A stretch of DNA of 64,000 bases from the NCBI GenBank assembly GCA_028456385.1, contig JALNQF010000004.1, positions 615,418 to 679,417 on the forward strand, given 5' to 3'. Numbering within the stretch: position 1 is the first letter of the stretch; the number at the start of each line of letters is the position of its first letter. The position numbers and the translations under genes were made by a program. Shown here one piece after another: positions 35,739 to 46,694 of the stretch. The DNA is from Ophiosphaerella korrae (taxonomy: Eukaryota; Ascomycota; Dothideomycetes; Pleosporales; Phaeosphaeriaceae). The notes beneath the pieces are model-generated. The model was not told the origin of the DNA and did no database searches. It worked only from the letters and a program-made list of their open reading frames with translations.

Positions 35739-36765
35739 ATGGCGAGTATTCAGGCGATCAGGAACAATTGTCGGAAGGTGAGTACCACTAAATTCTCTGC
35801 TTTCAATGCAGTGAAAAGCGTAGAGGAATGGGTACTTTGATATCATGCAATAGCCTAGTTCGATGTTTCATATCAAGTATTCTCAATTGATTGTATACGG
35901 CCTCCAAAAATTGAGGAGGTTGGGAAGTTGGAATCGAAGTACCGCACGAAGACTGACACTCTTATAGGTCATGTGCATAGGGAGAAACTATGCGTAAGCC
36001 CAGAGCCCACGCAATCTTATGGTGGCATAGGTTAATACCTCCTTTAGCGACCATATCAAGGAATTGTCAAGCGCAACACCCAAACAGCCCTTCTTCTTTC
36101 TGAAGCCACCATCTTCAATCCTGCTCCCAGGCGCTGGCCCTGTGCTCCGACCCCGTGGTGTAACAATGCACTACGAAGTCGAGCTGGGGCTCATTATGGG
36201 CAAGACAGTGCGAGACTTGGACCCTGAAGACACCAAAGGTGCAATGGATGCCATCGAAGGTATAACTTGATTGATTTTATTGATGACATTATCTGTCCCT
36301 CTCCTTAAATAGACAAGTTGTTGATTACTTTGTATAGGTTACCTACTTGCCATAGACATGACGGCACGAAATGTGCAAGATGAGGCAAAGAAGAAAGGAC
36401 TCCCGTGGTCCATAGCGAAAGGCTTCGACACATTCATGCCGATCAGTAATCTCATTGCTAAAAGTCGAATCCCAGATCCACAGAACGCCCATATTTGGCT
36501 TTCGGTGAATGGCAAGATGAAGCAGTCTGACAGTACCGAACTTATGCTTTTCCGTATTCCAAGACAGCTTAGCGATATTAGCAGGGTAATGACATTGGAT
36601 AAGGGCGATATTGTGCTAACGGGAACGCCAAAGGGTGTTGGCCCAGTTAAGACAGGAGACGTTATGCGAGCCGGGCTCAAAGTAAATGGAAAGGACATTG
36701 AAGAGGCAAGTCTCGAGGTACCAGTTGAGGATAGGGAAGGACTGTACGAATTCCGCGAAACATAG
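35739..36765 (+). CDS. FAHD1-like acylpyruvase / fumarylacetoacetate hydrolase-family enzyme
   Basis: Homologue of FAHD1 (yeast Fmp41), which hydrolyses acylpyruvates and decarboxylates oxaloacetate in mitochondria. Exons 35739-35777, 35968-35993, 36048-36259 and 36338-36765 encode 234 aa; exon 2 is only 26 bp. Introns are 190, 54 and 78 bp. Motifs: VMCIGRNYADHIKEL at the start of the fold, FFFLKPPSSIL, HYEVELGLIMG (two metal-binding Glu), LLAIDMTARNVQ (metal-binding Asp), WSIAKGFDTFMPIS, and near the end GDIVLTGTPKGVGPV. The length equals that of the family. The N-terminus is short, so mitochondrial import is possible but not obvious. The stop codon is only 33 bp from that of the next gene on minus. 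Confidence 0.9.
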
Positions 36766-36798
36766 ATAGTGAAATCACCACAGACTTGATTCTTCAGC

Positions 36799-38657
36799 TC
36801 AAACGACGAGGTTTTTCTTTTTCATTTCTTCAAGAGTGGCCCAATCCAAAGCGACTGGCATAGCGAGCGGGGGTCTAGCAGTCGAAGATGAAGGAACCAT
36901 GGTGTTTGTGACAGGAGCCTGTCTGGCCTCTGGTGCTACAGCAAGGCCGGCTCTATTCATTGGTGATTTGAAAGATTTTGCGGGTTCGTTAGGCCCAAGT
37001 CTTTTCGAGCGTTGTCGGGTGTCCTTGTTGTACACATTGGATGATTTCTTCGGGCTTAGGGTTGCATTAGTCTTCGCAGCCTTCTTCTTCTGGCTACCTG
37101 AAGCCACTTGTGGAGGATGCTGAACTTGGTTGCCGGCTGGGTTAGCGTATATACAGGGCCCACGTTCTGGCTTCTTCTTGCAATTACCGCAAACAGGACG
37201 GGCATGGTCACAGGATCGATGAGTTTTACTGCACCAGTTACAGCTCCTGGATTTTCTATTTGTAGCTGCTTTCTGTGGTGCTGTTTTGACATCTATTGCA
37301 TTAGAAACGCCGTTTGTGAGCGTGGTGGCCCTCTCCTGTGATTTTGGGCATGTTTGTGGTGAAGCCTGAGTATTGTTGGGTTTCCTTCTCTTCATTGCAG
37401 ACTCAAGCACAACTTTTGCGTCAACGGTAGGCATGACCTGTGTTGGGGCTGGCACTCTTTTTTGGTTATTAGTCGTGCCATTGGTTCTATTGCCTTGAGA
37501 GCGAGTTATGCGGGGACTGGAGACGCTTTCGTTCAGCTTTCGCTTGCCGGTGCTCGGTTTGACAACGAGCTGTGTAGGGGGCAAGTGACACGGTTGACGT
37601 AAGCTATGTTCTTCAACACTTGCTGATGTTTCCACACTCGGTTCACTGATTATTGAAGCCGGCAAGGGAAACACGCGGGAGTCCGGTCCTGGTCGGGATC
37701 CAGCTTTTGCTTCTTGAGGTTGCTGGGGCTGTTGGTCTCGAGATTTCTTTGGGTCATAAATGGACTCTCTCTGCATCATCCGCAACCTGGCCGAAGAAGC
37801 ATTAGTATCATTTCGGGCTTTGGATGGAAATGGCGCAGCTACTGAGCTCTGGCTCCTGCAGGTATTAGCTGATGAGAAAATTATGGTCGTTCAAACAGTC
37901 CATACTTTTCACTGATCTCAGGGCTACGAGGCACCTGGATTTGTTCTTTGTTAAAATTGCTTGGTCTCATGGGGTGTTCATTCTCGTCCTCGGTTTCTTC
38001 AGTCACGTCTGAAGCTGTAAGGCTAGGTTGCCTTGGCGGTGGTGGAGGGGGCATCATGCGCTCAAGTGGCTGGTGGCGTGTAATGTCAAATGGCGACAGC
38101 TCGTTATCTGTAGCGTAGTTTTGATGCATAGCTATGAGATTTATTACATCTTGCTCCAATTTCTTGATACGATTGATGTCATTGACACGATCTACTTCCA
38201 TGCGTTCAATGCGCTGGAAGAGAACCCAAACGCCTTTGGAAGTATCTTTGACTTCACGAAGAGAGTCTTCGAAATTCGACATTTGTTTTCCAAGCTCAAC
38301 TTGTCTTGGCCGGATGCTCTTATTTTGCTCAATGAATGATTTGAAGTTTGTAATTTCTTCGGTAGCCCACTTATCAAAGGGTCTATCATGGTCATCCGAT
38401 TCAATTGCGGCGACTTGTTGCTCAATGTGGCGAATCCGTGATGTTGCTGCTTCCGCGGACTCTGCTATAGCCTCGGTGGCCTGGATGCGTGCATCATAGG
38501 CTCGGTGGTGTTCTTCAAGCTCTTTCATTCGTCCGTATAGGAAGGTGTGCTGGTTGTATGTTTCTTTGCCCCACAACAACGCCTCCGCAGCCTCCAGTGG
38601 CATCCGCTTTGCATCACTCATCGCCTGGGCACTGCCTGGCCGTCCACTTCGACTCAT
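36799..38657 (-). CDS. Coiled-coil protein with internal Zn2Cys6 cluster
   Basis: Probable nuclear regulator. Exon 1 (38657-37906) and exon 2 (37855-36799), joined by a 50-bp GTATGG..CAG intron, encode 602 aa. Residues about 20-180 form a long coiled coil (YGRMKELEEHHRAYDARIQA, IRHIEQQVAAIESD, INRIKKLEQDVINLIAMHQ). A Pro run (PPPPPPRQP) and a long Ser/Thr/Pro/Lys-rich region follow. Near residues 456-485 is a complete cluster with spacing C-x2-C-x6-C-x6-C-x2-C-x8-C (CNWCSKTHRSC..CGNCKKKPERGPC). The Zn2Cys6 type normally sits near the N-terminus with a downstream fungal-specific regulatory domain; here it is in the C-terminal third and no such domain follows. ATG at 38657 is the first plausible start in frame. 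Confidence 0.8.
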
Positions 38658-39193
38658 GATTGCGGTGAGGGATTTACATAAAGACGTCAAAGAAAGCGCC
38701 AGAGGCGTATCTTGTTAGCGCAAGAGATGGAAGCTGAGTTGCAGTGAGGGCATGCGCGCTGTACAACGCCAGAATTGAACGACTGAAAGCAAAGATGGCG
38801 GTGGGATGGAGGATGAGGGACAAGAAAATCGAGTGAGTCAAGGCAAAGGCTACCAACTGAGGAAAGCACACTGATGGATGCGCCTTCCCTGAAGGTACTC
38901 GCACTATATTGTACCAAACATGTTCCGACCGTCAGTGAATTCTAAGCACTGTTATACACGCAAATTGTGGCATAAAGGTATAATGTGATTGTTCGCATAC
39001 CTTGCCCATAGCTCGTCCATAATATACCATATGTAAAGAGAAGTTTGGGACTCCTTGCCTGCTAGAACCAGTTAATGAGTATGGGGCCAGTTACGTGAGA
39101 GCAGAGAATTTCGGAAGTCAACTTGAGTTGTAAAATAAAGCTCTTTCTTATTTATTGCTACGTACTGGGTTTCACGCTCCACCTGCTTCTTCT
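38658..39193. other. Intergenic region
   Basis: Promoter side of the coiled-coil gene and 3' side of the CUE-CCCH-SMR gene. AT-moderate; no supported gene. Confidence 0.45.
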
Positions 39194-41546
39194 TCAAGTA
39201 GTCCGTTTCGGTCCTTTCGGCGCATCTAAAACCTCGTCTCTCTTCATGATTCTGATCTTAGTATCTTTCTTTGTACTCTCCACCTCACTCTCTACATCCT
39301 TTGGCTGCTCGGTAAGACTCTTATCATAGCTGCTAGGATCTATGCCTAGGATACCACCAACATTGTTGCGGTCGCCTGGAACAGAGAACTCGCGGAATGC
39401 ATACCTCCATTCGTTGAGAAAGCCACGAATTGCTTTGCCGACTTTGTCTTTACCGTTTTTGGAGTGATGGCCAGTGCCAGTGATGGCATAGACAGGACGT
39501 GAGGAAGAGCTGTGTTTGAGGAGAATACCTTCAAGATATGAGACTGATTCGTCAGGGTGTAGACCTGTGCAAAGTCAGTGGTGTGCTCACGTGAACCTGG
39601 AATTTAGCTAATTTTACCATGAAGATCGACATAAAGCTCCGAAGAGTCATCGATATCTTTGTTCCGCTCTTCGTAGAGAATACGGGCAGCCTCTCGATGT
39701 GCTTCACGCATCAGGTTGTTCTCGCTCTGGCCCCTAAGACTGAGAGCTTTGGCAGCGCGCGAATCACTGCGGTTCCAAGCTTGGGCGGCACTGAAGATGG
39801 TTAGCATAGTTATCCGTCGCTGTCCGATGCTGGATCATACCTTTGCAGAAACTTGTTACGTAAACTGCCGTGCTTGAAAGCTTCCGCACGAGCCTTGAGG
39901 TAGGCCTGATTGCCTTTCTCGCCTGTTTCCAGCCATGGGATATGCTGAGGAGCAGGAATTGCTTGCGCTGCTAAACTATTCTCGCGCGTTCCGTTGAAGC
40001 TCTTTACAGGCCGGAGGCTCTTGCGTACAGGAGTTGCGGGGGCTAGGGCTGGTGACATACGGGCGACGTCTGCAAGGTTGTTTTGTGCAGACACTTCTTT
40101 GTTGCCATGACCGCCTCGCTTCCCATGATGCCTTTTGCCCGTCTTCGCCGCCACAGCTGATCCTAAGCTCGGGAAAGCCTCATTGTCATCTACAGCAGGC
40201 ACGGATGGAGTGGTGGCGCGAGATGGTTGGCGACTACCTGTCCGTGATTGTGGACGGCTACCAGCTCCAGGAGTAAAAGTAGGAAATGGGCTTAGACCAG
40301 GAGGAGGCCGTGTGGCGCCACCAGTCAAGCCATATAGTTGCTCAAGGGTAGTTGCTTCGGGTGTGTGAATTTGCGGCGTTCCGTAAGGAGAGCCATTTGC
40401 GTGCAGAGTGGGAAATTCATAGTCAGACATCTGGAGGTTTGGGATCGCTGATTGCAAAGGTGGTGTGGAGGCATCAGAGATGGCCATACGAGCCATGAGA
40501 GCTGAAGGGTCATGAGAGAACAAGCACGTGTCACCGGCGAGGCAATTACCATTCAGGAAGTACCTGTGTAATGATATCAGTATGCTAGAGAGAAGGTATC
40601 AGTACGTGGCGACTCACTTGCAAAGCGTCTTGCTGGTGTCATGGCTGAATCTGCAATCTGCTCTGGCACAATGTCCTGTTGAAAGGAAGTATTTGCACAC
40701 TATGTTACTCTTCTGCTGGCCGGCAGGGGTGGCAGGCCTGAATGTTGGGGTCATTGATTTTCCGACAAGGTAGCCCGTCTGGTCATGGTTTGTGGCAGGG
40801 AGCTGCTGGCGTTCTAGCTGCTGGCCCATCAAGGAAAGCAGCGCAGCGCTGAGATCAAAGCCATTGGCCTCAAGCACCTTTTCGAGCTCTTCGTCCGACC
40901 GATCATCTCTAAGAATCGAGCGGAGCATGTCATACGGGCCCATGTCCATGGTCTGGGGCTGCACCCATTCTGCAGCGCCGCCGTTGAGGGTGTTATCACC
41001 TAGTAAGGAAGACTCGGTGCTGCCCGAATCATCGTTGACCAACCAGTCTACCGACTGGCTGTCCAGGTCGCCGTATAATTCCACATTGGGGCTTGCGCCT
41101 TCGCTGAACTGATATGCGCTAAGACTGGGGCTATGGGGGATATGGGGGCTTGAAAAGGCTAGGCGTGGTGACGGGCGCGGCGAGGTAAAGGGAGAGGCAG
41201 TAGAAGACTTGGCGCGCGTGAAGGCGGGCGGAACGATGCCAAAGCCGGGCGGGGGGTGGATGGTGCGCGGAGAGTTGTTGACGGGAGTGGGCGCGCGGTT
41301 GGCCTGCCACGGAGCTGGCGACGGGCGGCGGATGACGGTATGGCGGCTCGGGGGAGGACTACTCGACGAGCTGCCTGCGTCGCGATAGCGCCAGAGACAG
41401 TCTAGGACGATATTCTCCAGCGACTTGCCGGAAAGGTTGGTCTCCTTGCGCATCAGCTCCTCGAGCCTGTCGGTCTTGTCCTCCTCGTCAAGCGTCTCAT
41501 CCTGCAGCACGGGAAGCGCCTTTTCATACAAACTGTCTGCAACCAT
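39194..41546 (-). CDS. CUE-like, CCCH zinc-finger and SMR-domain protein
   Basis: Probable RNA-surveillance factor. Exons 41546-40618, 40563-39841, 39790-39618 and 39564-39194 encode 731 aa. N-terminal helices (LYEKALPVLQDETLDEEDKT) precede a Ser/Pro linker and a CUE-like helix set at about 205-240 (MLRSILRD..ELEKVLEANGFDLSAAL). Two CCCH fingers follow: C284-x8-C293-x4-C298-x3-H302 and C309-x7-C317-x5-C323-x3-H327, split by the first intron. Then a Gly/Ser/Pro linker, a DUF1771-like helix (AAQAWNRSDSRAAKALSLRG..AREAARILYEERN) and the SMR domain (ELYVDLHGLHPDESVSYLEG, TGTGHHSKNGKDKVGKAI). CUE plus SMR is the layout of yeast Cue2, the no-go-decay endonuclease; the added CCCH pair suggests RNA binding. 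Catalytic activity is not proven here. Confidence 0.85.
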
Positions 41547-42583
41547 GTTGGTGGGCGAGGGAGCAGAAGGGCCGGAGAGTGTACGGGAGGGAACGGGGTG
41601 CAGGCTGGCAGGCGCGCAGGCAGAGAGGCGCGCAGCCGTGGACGAGACGCAACACGATCGGGGGCTGATTGGGGACGGGGTGCGGGTAATGGCAAACACA
41701 CACACAGAGAAGGGCGACCGGCGCGTCAGGGAACGAAGCAAAGCTGCAACCAAGGACCAGAGACGCGCAGAACGGCAGCAGGGCTAGCAAAAGGCGCCAA
41801 AAGGGCAAAAAGAGTGAATGGGAAGCCCCGGGCGAGGGCGAATGAAGCTCCAACGAGACAGACGGAGACCACACTAGCCCTACGCAGCCGTGCTGGGCCA
41901 GGTTGTGGGGGACGCGGCGGGACGGACCCAGCGCTGCCCAGGCGTGCATCTGACGGTGCGACTGTGCTATTGGGTGCCGCTGAGAAACAGAGATGCTGTG
42001 CAGCGCCGGAGGGCTTGGAGTCCCGCAGCCTGGCTTGGGCCAGCGAGAGACGCTGCATGTGCATCTGGCCTTGGGGGAGGGCAATTGGGCGCCACGGGGT
42101 GAGGCTGAAGTCACGTGCAGGCACCCTGGTGATGTGCCGCTGGTGCATGGAGACACCACTTGATACATGCCATGTACATGGACACCGGCGGCCGCCCACA
42201 GAAGACAAAATATCCAAAGCCGACAGACAGTCAGACGCCATCACGCACAACCGCCCTTCGGGCGCCACAGCCCTTGCACGGCTGGTTGCATCCCACATCA
42301 TCCTCTGTGCTAGACCTGCCGGCTGATGCTGAGGCGGCGCATCCCGGCTCTCGGAACTAAGAATGACGACGTGAAACCAGCAACCGTCCACCACTAGTCA
42401 GCACAGCGCGAACTCCCTCCGTCCAAACACACCTCACCACCACTTTCAGGATGTCCCTACTCCGGTAACTCACACTCCGCCGTCTCCGACCCTCCAGCCC
42501 TCCAGCCCTCCAACCCTCCGCCCTCCGCCCTCCAATCCAGTACCCACCCTTTCCGCGCTGCTCCGGTGCGCCATCAACCAAGC
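41547..42583. promoter_or_regulatory. Divergent promoter region, GC-rich
   Basis: 1 kb between the CUE-CCCH-SMR gene (minus) and TVP38 (plus). GC-rich with long overlapping open frames on both strands, which reflect composition rather than coding. Just before the TVP38 start the plus strand has a CT/CCTCC-rich leader (42470-42550). Confidence 0.5.
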
Positions 42584-43768
42584 ATGCCGGCCGACGATTA
42601 CGATGCTCGCGCGCTGGCGCTGCCGCTCGACAATGAAGAGACCGGAGAGAGACCCATATGGAGCAGGCGATCCGCATCATTCTCTCGACGATCCGCTCAC
42701 AGCGAGCCCTCGTGGCGCCAGCGCATCATGGCAACCTACGACAAGCTCAACCGGCGCGTAGCAGACCAGTACAACAAGTTGACGCCCTTCCAAAAGGTTT
42801 TATTCGCCATTGGAAATATCGCACTGGTCGTCGGTGGCATTTTCTTCTTGATATACAACGAGAAGATATTCGGGAGCTTATTGCCCGTCGCAAAGAAGTG
42901 GAGGCACATACCAGCAGGATGGCTGATCCTCTGGCTCCTAATCTTCGTCGTCTCGTTTCCGCCGTTAATAGGATATTCTTCACTACTCACAATTGCCGGC
43001 TTTGTATACGGATTTCCAAACGGGTGGGTCCACGAACAGCCCCCTCCCCTCTGCCCAGACACTGACAAATGCATCAGCTGGTTCATAGCAGCCACGGCTA
43101 CCGTCGCTGGCAGTACCGCCTCCTTCGTCCTCTCCCGTTCGCTCCTCAAAAACCTCGTCCACCGTCTCGTAGCAAATGACAAGCGCTTCGCCGCCCTCGC
43201 CCTGACCCTCAAACACGATGGCCTGAAGCTCCTCGTCATGATTCGCATGTGCCCCTTGCCTTACTCTATCTCCAACGGCGCTGTCGCAACCTTCCCAACC
43301 GTGCACTGGGCTTCCTTCGCCCTCGCTACCGCAATCGTATCTCCGAAACTCATGCTCCACATCTTCATCGGCTCCCAGCTCGAGAAGATTGCTGAGAGCG
43401 GCGGCAAGATGGACCCAAAGACCAAAGCCATTTCATATGTTTCAATAGCCATTGGCGCTGTTGCTGGCGTTGCCACCGGTTGGTTCATGTATCGCAAGAC
43501 GAAGCAGCGCGCAGCACAGCTGGAAGCGGAAGAACGGTCTGGTGTGCGACGAACGAGTATCGAGGACCTAGATCGTGAATACGCTGATGACCCCGCTGCA
43601 CTGGAAGCGGCCGAGCATTTAAGAGAGAACGATGACGACATTAGCTTACGGACGACGTGGGATGATGAGTACCATGATGAGCCTACGGAGACGGATGATG
43701 CGATTGTGATTGGTGATGACGCATTCAAGGATGGAGATGGGGACGAGGATGAGGAACAGACAAGGTAA
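42584..43768 (+). CDS. TVP38: Golgi membrane protein Tvp38 (DedA/TMEM64 family)
   Basis: Multi-pass Golgi/TGN membrane protein of the VTT/DedA fold, whose relatives scramble lipids. Exons 42584-43023 and 43078-43768 encode 376 aa. The intron, 54 bp, has a CTGAC branch and keeps the frame if retained. The cytosolic N-terminus is Arg/Ser-rich. Membrane segments: LFAIGNIALVVGGIFFLIYN (about 80-100), WLILWLLIFVVSFPPLIGYS (about 115-140), then IAGFVYGFPNGWF, TVAGSTASFVL and the re-entrant region with MIRMCPLPYSISNGAVATFP, which holds the family's conserved Arg and Pro. A later segment spans AISYVSIAIGAVAGVATGWF. The C-terminal 80 residues are acidic. Start 42584 is the first in-frame ATG. Confidence 0.92.
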   Translation: MPADDYDARALALPLDNEETGERPIWSRRSASFSRRSAHSEPSWRQRIMATYDKLNRRVADQYNKLTPFQKVLFAIGNIALVVGGIFFLIYNEKIFGSLLPVAKKWRHIPAGWLILWLLIFVVSFPPLIGYSSLLTIAGFVYGFPNGWVHEQPPPLCPDTDKCISWFIAATATVAGSTASFVLSRSLLKNLVHRLVANDKRFAALALTLKHDGLKLLVMIRMCPLPYSISNGAVATFPTVHWASFALATAIVSPKLMLHIFIGSQLEKIAESGGKMDPKTKAISYVSIAIGAVAGVATGWFMYRKTKQRAAQLEAEERSGVRRTSIEDLDREYADDPAALEAAEHLRENDDDISLRTTWDDEYHDEPTETDDAIVIGDDAFKDGDGDEDEEQTR

Positions 43769-46694
43769 ATATGAACATGTATTTTTATAACGTGTTTGTA
43801 CACGTACTGGTAGATTGTTGTATAGACTTGCAATCAACGCTATTGTTAGATATACTTAGGTCGCTCACCGGTTTTGGTGACGCCACATGGCGCAGGGCTG
43901 TTCTTTTTTTCTTTCAGTTGAATAAATATACATTACATTTAGGTCTAAGGTAAATGTGGCGTGTTTTCGATTTATTGACTCGCGATAAGGGCTGAGAGAA
44001 CTTGTCTTCTAGCCAATTGAACAGCGTGACTAGCTTATTTATCGATAACAGTCGAAACTTACCTGGCGCTCCCGAGGTCCACTCCAGTTGCCTATCTTCA
44101 AAGCCTTTGTGTGGGCAGCTTTACCAGCACTTCATCCACTCGCAACAATTTTACCCTCCCTGATGACAAAAAAACTTTAGAAGAAAAGGGTGAAGTACTT
44201 ATACAAGAAGAAACCCAAGGCTTAACTTGAACACCAGACATACTATAATCACTAGCTATGGGTATACTAAATGACAGTAAAGGTAGCGTCCCGACGTAGT
44301 CAAGTTGTAACGCGAGACACCCACAATCTTCATTTCGAGGACACCAGCTTGTCAAGTATGTAGCCTTTTTTTTATATATAATACTTTGCAAGCACGAGTT
44401 TCTTAAGGAGCAGCATACCTTTACCTTGCAAGAGCCTTACTTGGTCGTATTTTTTACAAGTACGTCTGAACGTTTCGCAAGCAATCTTGGAAGCATTACT
44501 ATGCGCAGATTGCGAAGCACCAGCCTACCCAGGTAGGCATGCTCCAATACCTTTACTATCGAAGGTGCACTACCTAAATTCACTATATCGCTAGCTGTGA
44601 GCTCTCTACAGTAAATGCCTGTCGTTCCAAGGAGACTATGTTTTTGCCTGCCGTGTAAAAATGCCATCCCAAGTATCAGTTCAAGGTGCAAGCTCGTCAA
44701 TTAACCAAGTGTGATCAAATGTCAGTGTAACATGTTTGGTTGGCACTAATTGGCGTCGTCTTCCGTCTGTGGTCCCTCGGTAGTTTGTAGACTCGATCAA
44801 TTTCTTCCCAACATATTCCGAGACCATATCCAGGTACCTACGGCTTGCCTCCCAAGCCTTATTTCATCCCGACTCTCCATAAAGGCTCGGTGGGGTTACC
44901 AGAACCCTTGCGCACTGGTATGGTTGCTCATTCCTAGAGCTAGTAGATGCTACCGAATAGACCTCGCACACGAGATCTCACCATTCTGCTCCTTGTGCTT
45001 AAATTCCCCTAATCCTACTCCAACTTACTTCAACCTATCATTTTCGCATACCTAGGGGCAAGGTCCTCCGAATTGGGGCGCTTACAGATTGCTGTGATCA
45101 TTACGGTTACCCAAAGAATAGTGCTTACAGTGGCAGTGGTGACGGTGAAGGAGGCAACAGTCTACTCACACTCATTTGATGTCAAACTTTTCAAAGTTAG
45201 AATACTTCTTGAGATAACTGCCAATACTTGCTAAACAATTTATCATAGTAGCGTCCGCGATAGGTCTTTCCCTGCTATGGTTTTGTAGAGAATTTAGCAG
45301 CGTAAGCAGTAATTTTAAGCTAGCTAGAGGGGCTTGCTGTCCCGGCAACGTGATTCTTTTGGGTCAACGTATTGAAGTATCTTTTCAAAGTAAAAAGAAT
45401 TCGGAAATAACATATCACAGACATCGCACCTGAATATATTTACCTCAATGCTCTTCTTACTAGTGTTTCTCTGCTGTTCCAGTATCGCTTCCTTAGTACT
45501 AGCAATAGATAGATTCTCTGATTCCGTAGCGCGTACAGTGAGGTAACTGATATTCTGCTGGCACATTTTAAGAACATATCGAATATTCCTTCACCGGTAT
45601 TATCCTCTAACCCTAGTTGAGTAGGCGACGCGGCCGAACAACTGTCTCGCACAGCCGAATTACCCGACCCATTTCAGAATCATGTCAACAGGGCAAACTT
45701 AGTTGTTTTACTCTTCAGTAAAGGGCTTTTGTTCACTCCAAGCCAACGCCCAAGTTATACCTACTGTGGCCTACCTCCTCGCTGCTATTGCCATTGGGGC
45801 TTAGGTCATTTTCTTACCTACGTGGAGTGAAATATTAGTCCTTATGCCCTAGTAGGCAAATGAATTTGAGTATAGTTGTTGTCAATTCCAGACGGCCCTT
45901 ATATAGGAGCGCTTTATTGGGCTGCGTGATATTTATCTCCCAGAGATCGGCTGAGTACTCTATTGCCACCGCTCTCACCGTATGTACACACAGGTGACAA
46001 TAACTTATTACAGTAGATAGTAAGTTCGATGTCATTGGTTAAGGATTCGCCACACCAAGTAGAAGTTAGCTATAATATAAAATTGTCTTGAAAATATATA
46101 CTCGAAGCATATAAAATAACGGAATAGTCAACCGAAGCTAAGACTTAGTGAGGCGCAAGGCCAGGGTACTCGGAATAAAGCAATAGCCAAACTTTACATG
46201 GGAGTATTTACAGCTGTATTCATAACCAACAAAAATGTGCTAAGAGTAATTCAAATCATTTTAGTTAATTTCGTTACACAATACAATAGTCCAAATAGGT
46301 CCAGCATCCGACCAACCGGCCACGAAGGTAGAAAGGCAAAGTATTGAAGCCGCACACGCTTGTAAAAAAAATTGACTTTCAGAAATTCATAAGAACGGCC
46401 AGAGTCACTCAGCGCTTGATAGTTGGAGAATTGTATTCACATTGCCTACTGTCTACATCAGGGCCATGTTGAAGAGAGCGATTTCTAGCTGATGTTGAAG
46501 CTTGGTCCGTGTTTGTTGCAGCTTTTTAGGATTAGTGTTGTGCTTGGCAGTAGCGATTCCTCCCGAGCGGCCGCAAGTCTTTTGCTTCAGCAGAGCTCCC
46601 ATCTTCCACTCCATCAACATCTCCCCTCTTTCTCTTCTGCATCAATCTCAATTGATTGCAGAGCTATCTCAATAGCCTCTTGAGCACCACCGCA
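43769..46694. other. 2.9-kb AT-rich intergenic region with possible relics
   Basis: No intact gene. AT content is clearly higher than in the neighbouring housekeeping segments and stop codons are frequent. A short minus-strand frame at 45324-45566 contains CDVCDMLFPNSFYF, reminiscent of a C2H2 finger start, and may be a relic. Frames at 44.1-44.7 kb are not recognisable. The last 200 bases carry the ATP1 leader, CT-rich with CCATCTTCCACTCCATCAAC. Confidence 0.4.

Noticed and set aside
41546..41753. N-terminal extension of the CUE-CCCH-SMR protein upstream of its ATG
   Set aside because: The frame stays open upstream, but the added text is Ser/Pro/Arg-rich low complexity and the ATG at 41546 starts the conserved helix.
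41598..42394. Long open frames on both strands in the CUE-CCCH-SMR / TVP38 promoter region
   Set aside because: The region is GC-rich and both strands are open at once; the frames show no motif and lie in a divergent promoter.
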